Source: Salvia splendens | Lineage: Eukaryota > Streptophyta > Magnoliopsida > Lamiales > Lamiaceae | Direction: 5' to 3' | Assembly (NCBI RefSeq): GCF_004379255.2 | Contig: NC_056034.1 | Location: 3,288,501 to 3,352,500 of the forward strand | DNA length: 64,000 nucleotides | In this document: one piece after another, positions 9,269 through 21,500 of the stretch | Numbering within the stretch: the first letter of the stretch is position 1 | Layout: every line of letters starts with the position of its first letter | Notes under the pieces: model-generated | What the model was told of the DNA's origin: nothing | What the model saw: the letters and a program-made list of their open reading frames with translations, nothing else | Databases searched by the model: none | Made by a program: the position numbers and the translations under genes

Positions 9269-10405
9269 GTGACAAGAAGGCATCAACTCTTCAAATAGGC
9301 ATCTTCTTCCTAGCCTTGTACATAATTGCAATTGGAACTGGTGGGACAAAGCCTAATATCTCAACCATGGGGGCTGACCAATTTGATGACTATGAGCCTA
9401 AAGAGAGGCTCCAAAAGTTGTCCTCCTTCAACTGGTGGATGTTTAGCATCTTTCTAGGCACCCTTTTCTCCAACACTTTCCTCATCTACATCCAAGACAA
9501 CGTCGGTTGGTCCGTTGGCTACGCACTCCCCACTACCGGCATTGCAGTAGCCATCATGGTCTTCATTGCTGGGACGCGCTACTACAGGCATAAGCCTTCA
9601 CTGGGAAGCCCGTTAACTCAGATGGCTAGGGTTCTCGTGGCCACCGTGAGGAAGTGGGGGGTTGTTTCCCCCCATGACCCCAAACAACTCTATGAGCTGC
9701 CCTTGGATGAATACTCGAGCGCTGGCCATAACAGACTCGACCACACTCCTTGTCTCAGGTTCGTTCATAACTAGTTTTCCGCCTATGACTCTAACCTCTG
9801 ACCTTCTGGTTGTCTGACTGTTGTTTTTTGTAGCTTTCTAGACAAAGCAGCCGTGGAGACGGGTTCAAGGTCACCGTGGATGCTGTCACCGGTGACTCAA
9901 ATGGAGCAGACGAAGCAGATGATGAAAATGATCCCAATCCTAGCAGCAACATTCATACCAAGCACCATGCTTGCACAAACACACACTCTTCGTCAAGCAA
10001 GGGACAACGCTAGAGAGGGCGATCGGCCCACACCTCGAGATCCCTCCAGCATGCCTCTCCGCATTCACAACCATATTCATGCTCATCACCCTCGTCATCT
10101 ACGACCGCCTCTTCGTCCCCCTGGCATGCAGGCACACCAAAAATCCGCGAGGGATCAGCCTGCTGCAGAGGATGGGAATAGGCCTCGTGCTCCACGGAGT
10201 GGTGATGGCGACAGCATGGCTGGCCGAGAGGCGGATGCTGAGCGTGGCGAGGGAGAACGGGATCTTTGAGAAGGACGGGAAGGTCCCTCTGTCCATATTC
10301 ATCCTCCTCCCTCAGTTTGGGCTGATGGGAGTGGCGGATAACTTCGTGGAGGTGGCGAAGCTGGAGCTGTTCTACGACCAGAAACCAAGTTGATTGAATG
10401 AGTTT

Positions 10406-11549
10406 TGTTGGTTTCTGGGATTACAAGATAACAAAACCGGGCGTAATACAACCCAAAAGAAGGAATACAAAAAAGAACTGAAGTTACAACGAAAATGAAA
10501 CAACTAAACCAGTATGCTATGACAGCCGAGTCGAGGAGGCCTCTTCCCGCAAGACGAGATACGCCCCGGTAGTGCTCTCGGTTTGGCGTGTCGTCCCCAA
10601 AGGTAAAACGGCTACGTCTCTTCTGATGCAGCACCGCAATCAGCAGAGCTCCGGCGAACGGGATGGAGGAGAGGGCAGAGCTTCGACAGAAAGACAATGC
10701 AGGGAGAGGGAGAGAGCTTATGCAGAGAATGCTTGTAGGTGTGTGTCCTAATGCAGTGGTATGGCTAGCCTATTTATAGGCCAACCACCATGCAGGGTCA
10801 ACCAGCCATTGAAGGCTCATCATGGCAAAAACGTAACCGACGTCGGTTACAGGCGTGTGGCTGTAATGTGCCACCCGTGTGTGGAGCGTGTGGATTTCTC
10901 ACGTGGCAACCGTGACTGTGCCTCGCTTGACGACGTGTCAAGCCACTTGGATTGCTGACTCGGCGGTGGTCCAAAAAGAATAGTTTGGGCCAAGCACCAA
11001 GCCCAAGCACCAAGCCCAAAGACCAATTGCCAAGATCCAAGATCCAAGTCCAAGATCAAGATCAAGATCGAGATCGAGATCGAGATCGGGCTCGGGCCCG
11101 AGGCCCGAGGCCCGCGGCCCGCGACCGCGAGCGCGAGCACGTGCACGGGCTCGGGCTCGGGCGGGCGGGCGGCGGCGGCGGCGCGCGCGTGTGCGCGCGT
11201 GTGGGCTCTTTCACCCATCTTGGTCCACTATAATTATTAAGTAACATAAAGTCACTTAATTTATACACATTAAAGATGTGTTAATCCTCCAATGTGGGAT
11301 AATTAACACTAGTTAATTATTCCCTAAGCTCCATCTCCAAGCTTTAATTAAAAGCTAATTATGCCCTACTTTAATCCACTATTTCTCACTCACCGGAAAT
11401 CGGATTTGAGAAAGTGAATATACTACATTTACCTACGTAAAATGTAGATCGACGCTATGTCATTTAATTTCACAAAATTAAATGTCTCGTCACATTTATT
11501 ATTTGGTCAAAATCCATTGACCGGGCATATTTAATCCATGATTTTTACA
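10406..11549 (-). repeat. Copia element 2, 3' LTR (1144 bp)
   Basis: Pairs with 16611-17763. A strong TATA box reading CTATAAATAG on the minus strand lies at about 10771-10779. Upstream of it in the U3 part (10989-11206) lies a GC-rich tandem tract built from short units (CCAAGT, AAGATC, GAGATC, CTCGGG, CGAGCG, GCG and CG/TG steps) that differs in copy number from the other LTR. Confidence 0.93.
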
Positions 11550-12115
11550 ATCCCCCACATGAGTGGAAATAGCCGAATGCATATGCATGCAGACACAAGC
11601 TCAACCCTCGCGAGGTATATAAGCATAAGGATAGGTAGTTGTTGACTTTGAACCCTCCATAGTCGACACCATCGGATACACAGGCGGCTTAGTAGCGCGA
11701 TGCTTTGAACTAATCCCCCACGGCGTGCACCGAGACAATGGTGTTAACACTTAAACACCTCAACCTCATCCGTTCTCACGTTTTGTGTCCATTGCGGTCT
11801 TGGACACCACTTTGGATTCATAAGTGCGTTTTTTATGAAGCGACCACACTTCGCACTTACGTAGGTGATTCTTAGTCAAGTACCTTGCCATACTTGGTCT
11901 CTTTGAGAATTCCATCTCTTTGAGATCCTTAAGAACCATTAAAAGTCATAGACTTAGCCTTTACCACGAGGCAAGTTCTCCAACACTCTATTGCTCTCTA
12001 GGGAATAGATATAGTTTGAGTGTTTTTCCATGAACTCTCATAGCTTAGTTGTCCCTTTGAACCAAGTTCTTGGGATCTCCAGTCATCATGGTTGGGTTAC
12101 CACTATGACAATTCT
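11550..12115 (-). other. Copia element 2, 3' non-coding internal region
   Basis: About 565 bp between the pol stop and the 3' LTR, unusually long for a copia element. I see no conserved open frame in it. It ends in the polypurine tract. Confidence 0.7.
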
Positions 12116-15100
12116 TTAGTTTGTGGATTTCAAACCCATTCCCTCTAGCAACTTATTCATTTGATCACGGTTTAACCCTTTGGTTAGCGGATCCGCTAGA
12201 TTATCTATTGACTTCACATAGTCAATTGTAATCACCCCTGTTGTGATCAAATGTCTCACGGTGTTATGTCGTCGACGTATATGTCGAGACTTACCGTTAT
12301 AGAAACCATTGTTTGCCCTTCCAATAGCCGCTTGGCTATCGCAGTGAATCAGCACTGGTGGCACTGGCTTAGACCAACATGGAATGTCTTCAAGGAAGTT
12401 CTTAAGCCACTCGGCTTCCTCACCAGCCTTATCCAAGGCAATGAACTCAGATTCCCTTGTTGATCGGGCTATACAGGTCTGTTTTGTGGATTTCCACGAT
12501 ACAGCACCACCCCCAATAGTAAAGACATATCCACTTGTTGAAAGTGAGTCTCTATTATCGGATATCCAATTGGCATCACAGTACCCTTCAAGCACCGGGG
12601 GGTATCTCGAGAAGTGTAGCCCAAGATTTTGAGTGTGTTTTAAATATCTCAAAACCCTCACAAGAGCTCTCCAATGCTCTTTGCTTGGATTGCTCGTGTA
12701 ACGACTTAACTTGTTCACGGCACAAGCAATGTCAGGTCGAGTGCAATTAGTCAAGTACATAATGCACCCGATGACCCGTGCATACTCTTCTTGTGCAACG
12801 GGCTCGCCTTTGTTTTTGCTCAAGTGAACGTCGAGTTCAATTGGAGTCTTAACCGGCGCGCCATCATAGGCTTTGAATTTATTCAATATCTTCTCAACAT
12901 AATGTGATTGTGTTAAGATGATTCCATCATTCGTTCTTAGAATCTTCATTCCAAGAATTACATCGGCTAGACCCATGTCTTTCATGTCAAAGTTTCTCTT
13001 TAACATGGCCTTTGTATCGTTAATTACTTGAGTGTTGCTACCCAAGATTAACATATCATCAACGTAGAGACACACTATAACATGACCGTTATTAGTGCTC
13101 TTGATGTAGACACATTTGTCGCACTCGTTGATTTTAAACCCATTTGATAACATCACATTATCAAACTTCAAGTGCCATTGCAATGGCGCTTGTTTCAATC
13201 CATATAGGGATTTCACGAGCTTGCATACCTTTTTCTCTTGTCCAGGTACTACAAACCCTTCGGGTTGTTCCATGTAGATTTCGTCTTCTAGTTCACCATT
13301 CAGAAACGCGGTCTTTACATCCATTTGATAAATCTCGAGATTGTGCAATGCAGCAATAGCGAGAAGCACCCGGATAGATGTAATCCTTGTTACAGGTGAA
13401 TAGGTATCGAAGAAGTCATGTCCTTCTTTTTGTTTAAAACCCTTTACTACTAATCGGGCTTTATACTTATCAACTGTTCCATCGGCCTTAAACTTTCTTT
13501 TAAGAACCCATTTGCATCCTAAAGGTTTAGCACCTTCGGGCAAATCAACCAACACCCATGTGTGGTTCAGCAAAATTGAATCAATTTCGCTTTGAACAGC
13601 TTCTCTCCAATGCAGCCCGTCTGGGCCAGCAAAGGCTACTTTTATCGATGTTGGTTCTTCATCCAACATGAAAGCAATGTAGTCAGGACCAAAAGTTTTT
13701 GGTGTTCTGACTCTATTACCACGTCTTAGTACTGTATCTTTTGGATCGGGCCTTGCACGCTTGCGCGATTCAGGTTCCGCATCTGTTGATTTAGAACTAG
13801 TGGCTTCTTCTTCCACCTGTTTAGAACTAGTGGCTTCTTCAATTCTTGTCTCAGAATTGGTTGATACTTTTTCCTTATCTTTGCAAGGAAAGGTATTTTC
13901 GAGAAATACAGCATTCCTCGACTCAATTGTTGTTCCTACTGTGATAGTCGATATTTCAGACTTGTGAACAACAAATCGATATGCACTACTGTTAAGTGCA
14001 TATCCAATGAAGATGCAATCAACCGTCTTAGGTCCGATTGTAACTTCTTTGGGCGGAGGAACCATCACCTTTGCCAAACACCCCCACACTTTGAGGTATT
14101 TGTAGGATGGCTTCCTTCCCTTCCACAACTCATAAGGAGTAACATCTTTTCCTTTGAGAGGGATTTTATTCAAGATATAGTTTGCTGTCAAAACAGCTTC
14201 CCCCCACATGTTATGTGGTAATCCTGAACTGAGTAGCAGTGCATTCATCATCTCTTTTAGAGTTCGATTCTTGCGTTCTGCAACACCATTAGATTGTGGT
14301 GAATATGGAGCAGTTGTTTGATGAATTATACCACTTGCGTTGCATAACTCCTCAAACGGGGCTACATATTCGCCTCCTCTATCGCTTCGAATCATTTTGA
14401 TTTTACAACCAAGTTGATTCTCAACTTCGTTCTTATAATTTTTGAACGCCTCTATTGCTTCATCTTTGCTTCTTAAAAGATAAATGTAGCAATATCTTGT
14501 GCAATCATCTATGAAAGTGATAAAGTACTTTTTACCACCTCTAGTTTGCAACATCTTTAAATCACATACATCCGTGTGAATTAATTCAAGGGGTTTTGTG
14601 CTTCGTTCAACCGAGTGAAACGGCAACTTAGTCATTTTTGCTTCAAGACAAATTTCACATTTATCTTGGATATCCAATTCATTAGCCTTTAGTAAATCTA
14701 AATTTACTAATCTTTTAATGGCTTTTGAATTTACATGTCCCAATCTACAATGCCACAAATTTGAAGACTCAATCAAATAAGAGGAAGTAGATGCTTTATT
14801 CTTATTGGCCAATGGCTTCGCAACACTTCGAGTTGCTACACTAAGCTTGAAAAGCCCATCGGTTACATAACCTTTTCCGATGGATTTTCCAAACTTATAC
14901 AAGACAAACCTATCGGACTCAAATACAAGTTTAAACCCTTTATTAACTAGTATTGATCCTGACACTAGGTTCTTGCGGATGTCCGGGACATGCAGCACAT
15001 CCTTCAAAGTGATAGTTAGGCCAGACGTCATCATGAGAATCACGTTGCCAACGCCGAGGACTTCTGACGATGCTTGATTCCCCATGTTGATCTTCCTCCC

Positions 15101-16531
15101 TTCAACAGCAGTGTAGGAGGCAAACTTGCTCCTGTCGGAGCAAACATGAGCAGTAGCGCCGGTGTCGATGTACCAGCCTCCCTTGTTATCAACAAGGTTA
15201 ACCTCTTCAGTGACCACTGCAATGAGGTCGTTCTCATCCCAGTCCTTGAACTCCTTCTCAACGACGTGGGCTGCCGGCTTCTTCTTCTTGCTGCGGCAGT
15301 CTTTAGCAAAGTGGCCTGGTTTGCCACACTTGTAGCAGTCGCCTTCAAACTTCTTTGAAGGCTGCTTTCCCTTCCCTTTGTCGTTTGGACGGTTTGGGCG
15401 AGGGCGTTTGTTGGAGGGACCGCCCCGCTCCAACAGGTTGGCTTTGGCTTCATTTGGGGTGAAGCCCTTAGCCTTTTGATCACTTTTGCGCACGTCGGCC
15501 TCAATGCGCAACTTCACGATCAAGTCTTCAAGGGTCATCTGCTTTCGCTTGTGCTTGAGATAACTCTTGAAGTCCTTCCAACTTGGAGGGAGCTTGTCAA
15601 TGATCGTGCACCTTAGGAACTTATCGGGCAAGGTCATCCCTTCAGCCACTAATGAGTGGATGATCATTTGGAGCTCTTGGACTTGCTCCATGACGGGTCG
15701 AGAGTCGACCATTTTGTAGTCCATAAACTTGGATGCTACAACTTGTTCCGTCCCTGCAGCATTATCTATGCTATACTTCTTTTCTAGGTTTTCCCACATT
15801 TGTTTAGATGTGGTTACATTGGAGTATACATTGTACAAACTATCATCTAAAGCACTTAGAATGAAATTTTTACAAAGGTAATCTCCTTTCCTCCAAGCTT
15901 CATAATCTGCCATGACTTCGAGCCTAGTCTCTTGGTCGCTTGGTGCGGGCGGCTCGTTCTCCGTGAGGAAGTTGGCGACGCCCAATGTTGTCAAGTAGAA
16001 CAACATCTTCTGGTACCACCGCTTGAAGTCAGATCCTCCAAACTTTGGTGGCTTCTCGGCAGGTGGCATCATTCTTGGTGCCAAAGGTGCCGCAGTTGGT
16101 CCTTGGAAGGAACCAATTCCGTTGCCCCCGAAGGAGCCAACAACTTGGTTGGGCATAGAGCCCCCACCATTCATGTTGGGCATAGAGCCCGCCATGGTCG
16201 TACCAGCCCCGAAGGGACTAGCACTCGCATGAGACCCGAAGGCCCCAGCATTCGTGTGAGACCCGAAGGCCCCAGCACTCGATCCTTTAAAGGACCCGAA
16301 GGAACCACTAAAAGTGGAACCAACCGAACCACCAAAGGTGGAACCAGTGGACGCCCCGAAGGGGTTGTCCCAAACCCAAGGGACGGTGGATGAAGCGGCT
16401 GGGAAGCCAGGAGTTGGCATCATCGAGGGAATCGATGAAGTGTTGACCGGTCCAGTGGTCGCCATGGTGGAGGGAATGGCGGCGGTGGCGTTGGCAGCAG
16501 CAGTGTTGGATTCCGTCGACATCTCCAGCAA
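12116..16531 (-). CDS. Ty1/copia Gag-Pol polyprotein (element 2)
   Basis: A single 1471-residue frame. The first ~150 residues are low complexity, rich in Gly, Ser, Ala and Phe with repeated FG/FGSH units, before a conserved Gag core (about 160-370). Then a CCHC knuckle [14 protein letters not shown] (about 400), protease DTGATAHVC (about 457), integrase with HTDVCD (about 654) and IRSDRGGEY, reverse transcriptase with [15 protein letters not shown] and YVDDML (about 1160), and RNase H with YCDAN (about 1320), STRESEF and HCDSQAA. No stops or shifts, so apparently intact. Start: the Met at 16531 leaves an 80-bp leader to the LTR; a Met three codons further in is equally possible. The Gag N-terminus is unlike that of element 1, and the two elements are not closely related. 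Confidence 0.95.
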   Translation of the reverse strand: MLEMSTESNTAAANATAAIPSTMATTGPVNTSSIPSMMPTPGFPAASSTVPWVWDNPFGASTGSTFGGSVGSTFSGSFGSFKGSSAGAFGSHTNAGAFGSHASASPFGAGTTMAGSMPNMNGGGSMPNQVVGSFGGNGIGSFQGPTAAPLAPRMMPPAEKPPKFGGSDFKRWYQKMLFYLTTLGVANFLTENEPPAPSDQETRLEVMADYEAWRKGDYLCKNFILSALDDSLYNVYSNVTTSKQMWENLEKKYSIDNAAGTEQVVASKFMDYKMVDSRPVMEQVQELQMIIHSLVAEGMTLPDKFLRCTIIDKLPPSWKDFKSYLKHKRKQMTLEDLIVKLRIEADVRKSDQKAKGFTPNEAKANLLERGGPSNKRPRPNRPNDKGKGKQPSKKFEGDCYKCGKPGHFAKDCRSKKKKPAAHVVEKEFKDWDENDLIAVVTEEVNLVDNKGGWYIDTGATAHVCSDRSKFASYTAVEGRKINMGNQASSEVLGVGNVILMMTSGLTITLKDVLHVPDIRKNLVSGSILVNKGFKLVFESDRFVLYKFGKSIGKGYVTDGLFKLSVATRSVAKPLANKNKASTSSYLIESSNLWHCRLGHVNSKAIKRLVNLDLLKANELDIQDKCEICLEAKMTKLPFHSVERSTKPLELIHTDVCDLKMLQTRGGKKYFITFIDDCTRYCYIYLLRSKDEAIEAFKNYKNEVENQLGCKIKMIRSDRGGEYVAPFEELCNASGIIHQTTAPYSPQSNGVAERKNRTLKEMMNALLLSSGLPHNMWGEAVLTANYILNKIPLKGKDVTPYELWKGRKPSYKYLKVWGCLAKVMVPPPKEVTIGPKTVDCIFIGYALNSSAYRFVVHKSEISTITVGTTIESRNAVFLENTFPCKDKEKVSTNSETRIEEATSSKQVEEEATSSKSTDAEPESRKRARPDPKDTVLRRGNRVRTPKTFGPDYIAFMLDEEPTSIKVAFAGPDGLHWREAVQSEIDSILLNHTWVLVDLPEGAKPLGCKWVLKRKFKADGTVDKYKARLVVKGFKQKEGHDFFDTYSPVTRITSIRVLLAIAALHNLEIYQMDVKTAFLNGELEDEIYMEQPEGFVVPGQEKKVCKLVKSLYGLKQAPLQWHLKFDNVMLSNGFKINECDKCVYIKSTNNGHVIVCLYVDDMLILGSNTQVINDTKAMLKRNFDMKDMGLADVILGMKILRTNDGIILTQSHYVEKILNKFKAYDGAPVKTPIELDVHLSKNKGEPVAQEEYARVIGCIMYLTNCTRPDIACAVNKLSRYTSNPSKEHWRALVRVLRYLKHTQNLGLHFSRYPPVLEGYCDANWISDNRDSLSTSGYVFTIGGGAVSWKSTKQTCIARSTRESEFIALDKAGEEAEWLKNFLEDIPCWSKPVPPVLIHCDSQAAIGRANNGFYNGKSRHIRRRHNTVRHLITTGVITIDYVKSIDNLADPLTKGLNRDQMNKLLEGMGLKSTN

Positions 16532-16610
16532 AAGGTGTTAATGTTTCGGAAGTTTTAGTTCAGTTTAGAAGTTCAAATTCCTTCAAAGGCAAGCTATCTC
16601 GTCTTGCGAT

Positions 16611-17763
16611 TGTTGGTTTCTGGGATTACAAGATAACAAAACCGGGCGTAATACAACCCAAAAGAAGGAATACAAAAAAGAGCTGAAGTTACAACGAAAA
16701 TGAAACAACTAAACCAGTATGCTATGACAGCCGAGTCGAGGAGGCCTCTTCCCGCAAGACGAGATACGCCCCGGTAGTGCTCTCGGTTTGGCGTGTCGTC
16801 CCCAAAGGTAAAACGGCTACGTCTCTTCTGATGCAGCACCGCAATCAGCAGAGCTCCGGCGAACGGGATGGAGGAGAGGGCAGAGCTTCGACAGAAAGAC
16901 AATGCAGGGAGAGGGAGAGAGCTTATGCAGAGAATGCTTGTAGGTGTGTGTCCTAATGCAGTGGTATGGCTAGCCTATTTATAGGCCAACCACCATGCAG
17001 GGTCAACCAGCCATTGAAGGCTCATCATGGCAAAAACGTAACCGACGTCGGTTACAGGCGTGTGGCTGTAATGTGCCACCCGTGTGTGGAGCGTGTGGAT
17101 TTCTCACGTGGCAACCGTGACTGTGCCTCGCTTGACGACGTGTCAAGCCACTTGGATTGCTGACTCGGCGGTGGTCCAAAAAGAATAGTTTGGGCCAAGC
17201 ACCAAGCCCAAAGACCAATTGCCAAGATCAAAGTCCAAGTCCAAGTCCAAGTCCAAGTCCAAGTCCAAGATCGAGATCGAGATCGAGCTCGGGCTCGGGC
17301 CCTCGGCCCTCGGCCCTCGGCCGCGGCCGCGAGCGCGAGCGCGAGCACGTGCACGGGCACGGGCTCGGGCTCGGGCGGGCGGGCGGCGGCGGCGGCGCGC
17401 GCGTGTGCGCGCGTGTGGGCTCTTTCACCCATCTTGGTCCACTATAATTATTAAGTAACATAAAGTCACTTAATTTATACACATTAAAGATGTGTTAATC
17501 CTCCAATGTGGGATAATTAACACTAGTTAATTATTCCCTAAGCTCCATCTCCAAGCTTTAATTAAAAGCTAATTATGCCCAACTTTAATCCACTATTTCT
17601 CACTCACCGGAAATCGGATTTGAGAAAGTGAATATACTACATTTACCTACGTAAAATGTAGATCGACGCTATGTCATTTAATTTCACAAAATTAAATGTC
17701 TCGTCACATTTATTATTTGGTCAAAATCCATTGACCGGGCATATTTAATCCATGATTTTTACA
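16611..17763 (-). repeat. Copia element 2, 5' LTR (1153 bp)
   Basis: The promoter LTR for the element's minus-strand transcript. TATA box at about 16976-16984 (minus). The GC-rich tandem tract is at about 17199-17420, with six CCAAGT-type units where the other LTR has about two, a (CCCTCGG)n block that replaces the (CCCGAGG)n of the partner, and an alternating CG/TG run at 17395-17418. Confidence 0.93.
16976..16984 (-). promoter_or_regulatory. TATA box of the copia element 2 promoter
   Basis: TATAAATA on the minus strand inside the 5' LTR, the only strong TATA box there, with an expected start some 30 bp further on the minus strand. The equivalent box in the 3' LTR is at 10771-10779 and in the related solo LTR at about 35169-35176, so it is conserved in the family. 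Confidence 0.65.
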
Positions 17764-17768
17764 AGTTT

Positions 17769-18563
17769 TTCTGCATTTCTGCATCAGAGTTAATTACTCT
17801 TAAATGTTAGTTATTCATAGACAAATAAATTCGAGCTAAAAAAATCGAAATCCAAACTATAACAATCGAAATTTCATAAATATTTCCAAAAGAATTGGAA
17901 AGCCGAAATCCAAACTACAAAACCGAAAAACCAAAATTGCACAATACATCCAAAAATTCAAAAAAAATAATTTTATATATTTAACAATATTTTTTTTATC
18001 ATACTATCAATACAATCTTTTTAAAATCTAAATATTGCTACATTTATTAATATAAATTAACACAAATATAGTTTAATTTGTAAGTATAATATATTATTAA
18101 AAATAAATTTGGTTTTTCAATTTTTTCAATTTGAATCAAACCAAAAAATTGAAATTATCCTAAAAATTAATCAAACCGAAAAAAAACTAATCTAAATTTT
18201 AAATTGCGATTAGATTTGAATCAGATATTCGCGTATAATTATTTTCCTCACCCCTAAATAATTATATCGACTTCAAAATATTATATTATGAATCCTTGTA
18301 ATCTATTGAAATCACATCCGTTTTTATACACATGGAATATAAAATGAAGGTTGAAAATAAAATGGGGAAATGAAAGAGAAAAAAAAAAGAGAAATAAAAA
18401 ATGTTATAGATTTATTAAAAACATAAGAAAAGGAAAAATAAATTAGGGTCTGCTCTTGCTTCCTTGACGCGCCTCCGCTCTTGTTTATCAATTGTTACTG
18501 GTGGTAGTATTATTCTTCCGTAAATCTCTGATCCCATTTCCGTCTTCAAACAACTTGCGAAAA
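17769..18563. other. Intergenic DNA and promoter of the succinyl-CoA ligase gene
   Basis: Very AT-rich, with low-complexity runs built on AAACCGAAA/CCAAAA themes near 17840-18200. The last ~100 bp before the ATG are more GC-rich and should hold the leader. No TATA box or transcript start can be fixed. Confidence 0.45.
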
Positions 18564-21500
18564 ATGGTGCGACGATTGCTCGGAAATCTCGCTACTCGAT
18601 CTCTCTCCGTCGCCGGAAAATGGCAGCAGCAGCAGCTCCGCCGTCTCAACATACACGAGTATCAGGTACGGTTCCCGCACACGATTGCAAATGTTCCTCA
18701 CATTTTATGTGCCTATGTATGTATGTATGTATGTATGTATGTATGTATGTGTGTATGTATGTATGTTTGTTTGTTTTTTTGTTTGTTGATTCACGCTATC
18801 TGTTACTGTATAGCATATATTGCATCTATGATTCTATTATGTTTTTTTAGAAAATGGAGTACTAAAAAGGATCAATAGTGGTTCTCTATTTACTGTGTCC
18901 GTGGTGACTCGAATGTGACCTATGGATACATTTAGCATATATGCAGTTCTAGTGTGATATTAGTGCAGGTTTTTTTGAGTTATCTAATTTCAGTCGTTTA
19001 GGGGAATTGCATAAAAACTTTATACTTAATTTGTAAGTAAACATGTTTTTTTTTAGAGAGTGAGTTTTGGGTGTTAATAATGAAGTTTATTGCTGAAGAA
19101 ATGACCAAAGACTTTTGATGCCAGCAATTAATTTGCATTTAGAACTCTTGTCCAATTGGTTTATATCCTTAATTTGATTGCATTTAGGGAGCTGATTTGA
19201 TGAGCAAGCATGGAATCAATGTTCCCAGAGGTGTTGCAGTTAGTTCGCTTGATGAAGTCAAGAAGGCATTACGGGATGTGTTCCCCAACCAGAGTGAGGT
19301 AGGGGAGATCAGCATTAGTATCGTTCTCTTTCTTGAATGATGTCAAGATGTAGTATAACACTTGGAATTTTCGGTGATCCAGGTTGTGGTCAAGTCACAA
19401 ATCCTTGCTGGTGGGCGAGGGCTCGGAACATTTAAGAGTGGTCTAAAGGGTGGTGTTCACATTGTGGAAGCTGACAAGGTTGCAAACATTGCTGGTATGA
19501 TGGAAAATTTTATGGGTTACTTTTTACAGCTACAACCTACAAGTCTCAGTTAACTGTTTCGCTTTCGCATATCTGATTCTCCTTTACGAGTCAATGTGGA
19601 AGTGGGACGTGAATTTGTACTCCAATATTTTCTTGCTTATTGTACTCATGTGAATAATGTCATGCAGAGCAAATGCTTGGACAAATACTTGTCACTAAGC
19701 AAACTGGAGCTCAAGGAAAAGTTGTCAGCAAGGTTTGAATTGATTATTTATTATTTTTGTATCTTATAGCTCTAAATACACTTTCATACATGGCTGGCGC
19801 TGTGACACATAGAAGTATTTTATCAACTTGAGCTGATCAATATCTCATTTATGCTGAGTTTCATCTCTAAAGTCCTCCTGTGCTATGTCATGATGGATAG
19901 TTACGTTTATCCATACTCAAGTCTCTAACTAGTTTTACACGATCAGGACTTTGAGTTATTGTAATTATGCAGTGTAAAAGATGCCTAGAGTGAATTACTC
20001 TCCATGTTTAAAGAAGTTTATGTGGAGCTTGCTTTCAACTTTCAAGCCCCTAATATACAAATAGTATTGTATTGTAATCAGGATCCAAATCATCTTAATA
20101 GTCTACTTCCTCCGTCCCATAAAAATATGGGCATATGATATGGCACGAGAATTTAGACAAATTTGGTAAAGTAAGAGAGAGGAGGGGAAGGGTAATTAGA
20201 GTAGTGTTAGTGGATAGTGAGACCCCCATTATTATTAGTGTTTTAATGGTGGTATAAGTTGTAAATAACTTGATGTATAGGGGTAATAAATTGGATTACT
20301 TTCCGCAAATGGAAATGCCCATATTTTTATGGGACGAACGAAAATGGAAAGTGCACATATTTTTATGGGACGGAGGGAGTATTACTTTTGCAATTTGCAC
20401 CCCCTCTCTACTAGTTAAAATTTTACCATCCCAAAACTCACATTTCAGCAGAATCCTCAACCTTCCGATCATCACATATGACATGACATTACATGCAATT
20501 AAATATTCAAACTAAGTCCTATGTATGCACATAACTTGTACTACTGTATAAATGATTCCTCTTACAGAATGAAACCAAGTAGGGCCAGGGCTTAAGTTTT
20601 TCAATGTTTGTCTTATAGTGGTCTATCTCTTGTTGGGTATTGATGTCATTTTGTTTCTTCTTTGCTTCTCAGCATACTTGATTTCAAGTTTTGGTTTATC
20701 ATATGATGATGAGTTCAATGTGAAATTACATTCAATCATATCTTCCTCGCAGGTTTATTTGTGCGAGAAATTGTCACTTGTCAATGAGATGTACTTCGCC
20801 ATTACTCTTGATCGTAAATCCGCTGGTCCTGTAAGTTCTTAAAAATGACTATATTTGTTCCACAGAATTTCATTACTCAATTTAAGTCTCATTTTAGCCA
20901 CCTAACCACCCACCCCATCCCACATAATTCCATTCGTAGACTGAAATCTCGTCATAAAAATGAAGATGGCTTAGAAGAAGCATGAAGCCATTATTTTTTA
21001 TGGTGCCTTGGCTGTTTGATAAAAAAATTTGGGCATGTATGTTACTTATAACACCGTGTCTGAAGCTGGTGTTTCAGCATGCCATGTTGTCATGCATCCT
21101 TCGGTCAATCTACTTTAATTCTGTCTATCTTGTTTGAAATTATATGATCAATTATGTATATAGTTCAAGGTTGCCTGATATTATGTTCTCCAGTCATGGA
21201 CTGTAAAATAGCTCCCTGGTTGTGAAAATTCCATTAGAGCTTTTAATCATGGACTGCAACATACAACCTAGTGTCTGTGTAGGGTGTTAGGAATAAATTG
21301 GAAACAAGCACATTTAATACATGCTAGTAAGAAAATAACCTTTTTACAAAAAGTATCGGTAAAAAAAATAAGTGTATGCTTTAATGGTTGTATTTTCTAG
21401 AGAAGGGAGGGAGCAAGAGAGCAGTTTGCAAAAAGCCAACCAAAATTACACTTGTAAGGACAGAAGTGCTTGTAAACAAGTTGGTTAGATTTTTCAAGGG

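Larger units (their letters stand above)
3018..10392 (+). pseudogene. NRT1/PTR family (NPF5-like) transporter pseudogene, interrupted by transposons
   Basis: Proton-coupled nitrate/peptide transporter family (NPF), a plasma- or vacuolar-membrane carrier when intact. Recognisable exons: 3018-3147 (ATG at 3018), 3226-3764, 3833-3919 continuing at 9274-9758, and 9834-10392. Family marks include DLKGRPV, the ExxER proton-coupling motif in EVFERMAYYG, NISTMGADQFDD, FNWWMFSIFLGTLF and KNPRGISLLQRMGIG. Damage seen: a 1-bp insertion near 3293-3296 shifts the frame; a 312-bp hAT-type element sits at 3375-3686 inside exon 2; a copia array sits at 3920-9268 inside exon 3; a frameshift near 9976-9985, best explained by loss of one CA in a CA run, leaves the last exon in two frames. 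The reading frame stops at 10392, shortly after the FYDQ motif, about 100 codons before the family's usual C-terminus. A second copia inserted 13 bp beyond. Closest in flavour to NPF5.2/PTR3. Non-functional with high confidence. Confidence 0.92.
10406..17763 (-). mobile_element. Full-length Ty1/copia LTR retrotransposon (element 2)
   Basis: A 7358-bp element on the minus strand with LTRs at 16611-17763 (5') and 10406-11549 (3'), flanked by a 5-bp duplication AGTTT (10401-10405 and 17764-17768). LTR ends are TG/CA on both strands. A purine tract GTGGGGGAT lies against the 3' LTR (11550-11558). The sequence next to the 5' LTR (ATCGCAAGACGAGATAGC on the minus strand) is not a standard Met-tRNA primer site. 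The LTRs differ by a few substitutions plus repeat-length changes, and the polyprotein is open throughout, so the insertion is young. It landed 13 bp beyond the truncated NPF frame. Confidence 0.94.

Noticed and set aside
10847..11268. Several overlapping Arg/Ser-, Ala/Arg- and Asp/Leu-rich open frames in the copia LTRs (also 17052-17482)
   Set aside because: They come from the GC-rich hexamer tract, which lacks stops in many frames on both strands; no domain and no conservation between LTRs.
15040..16541. Long open frames opposite the copia element 2 gag
   Set aside because: Mirror images of biased gag codons; the gag-pol frame has clear domains.
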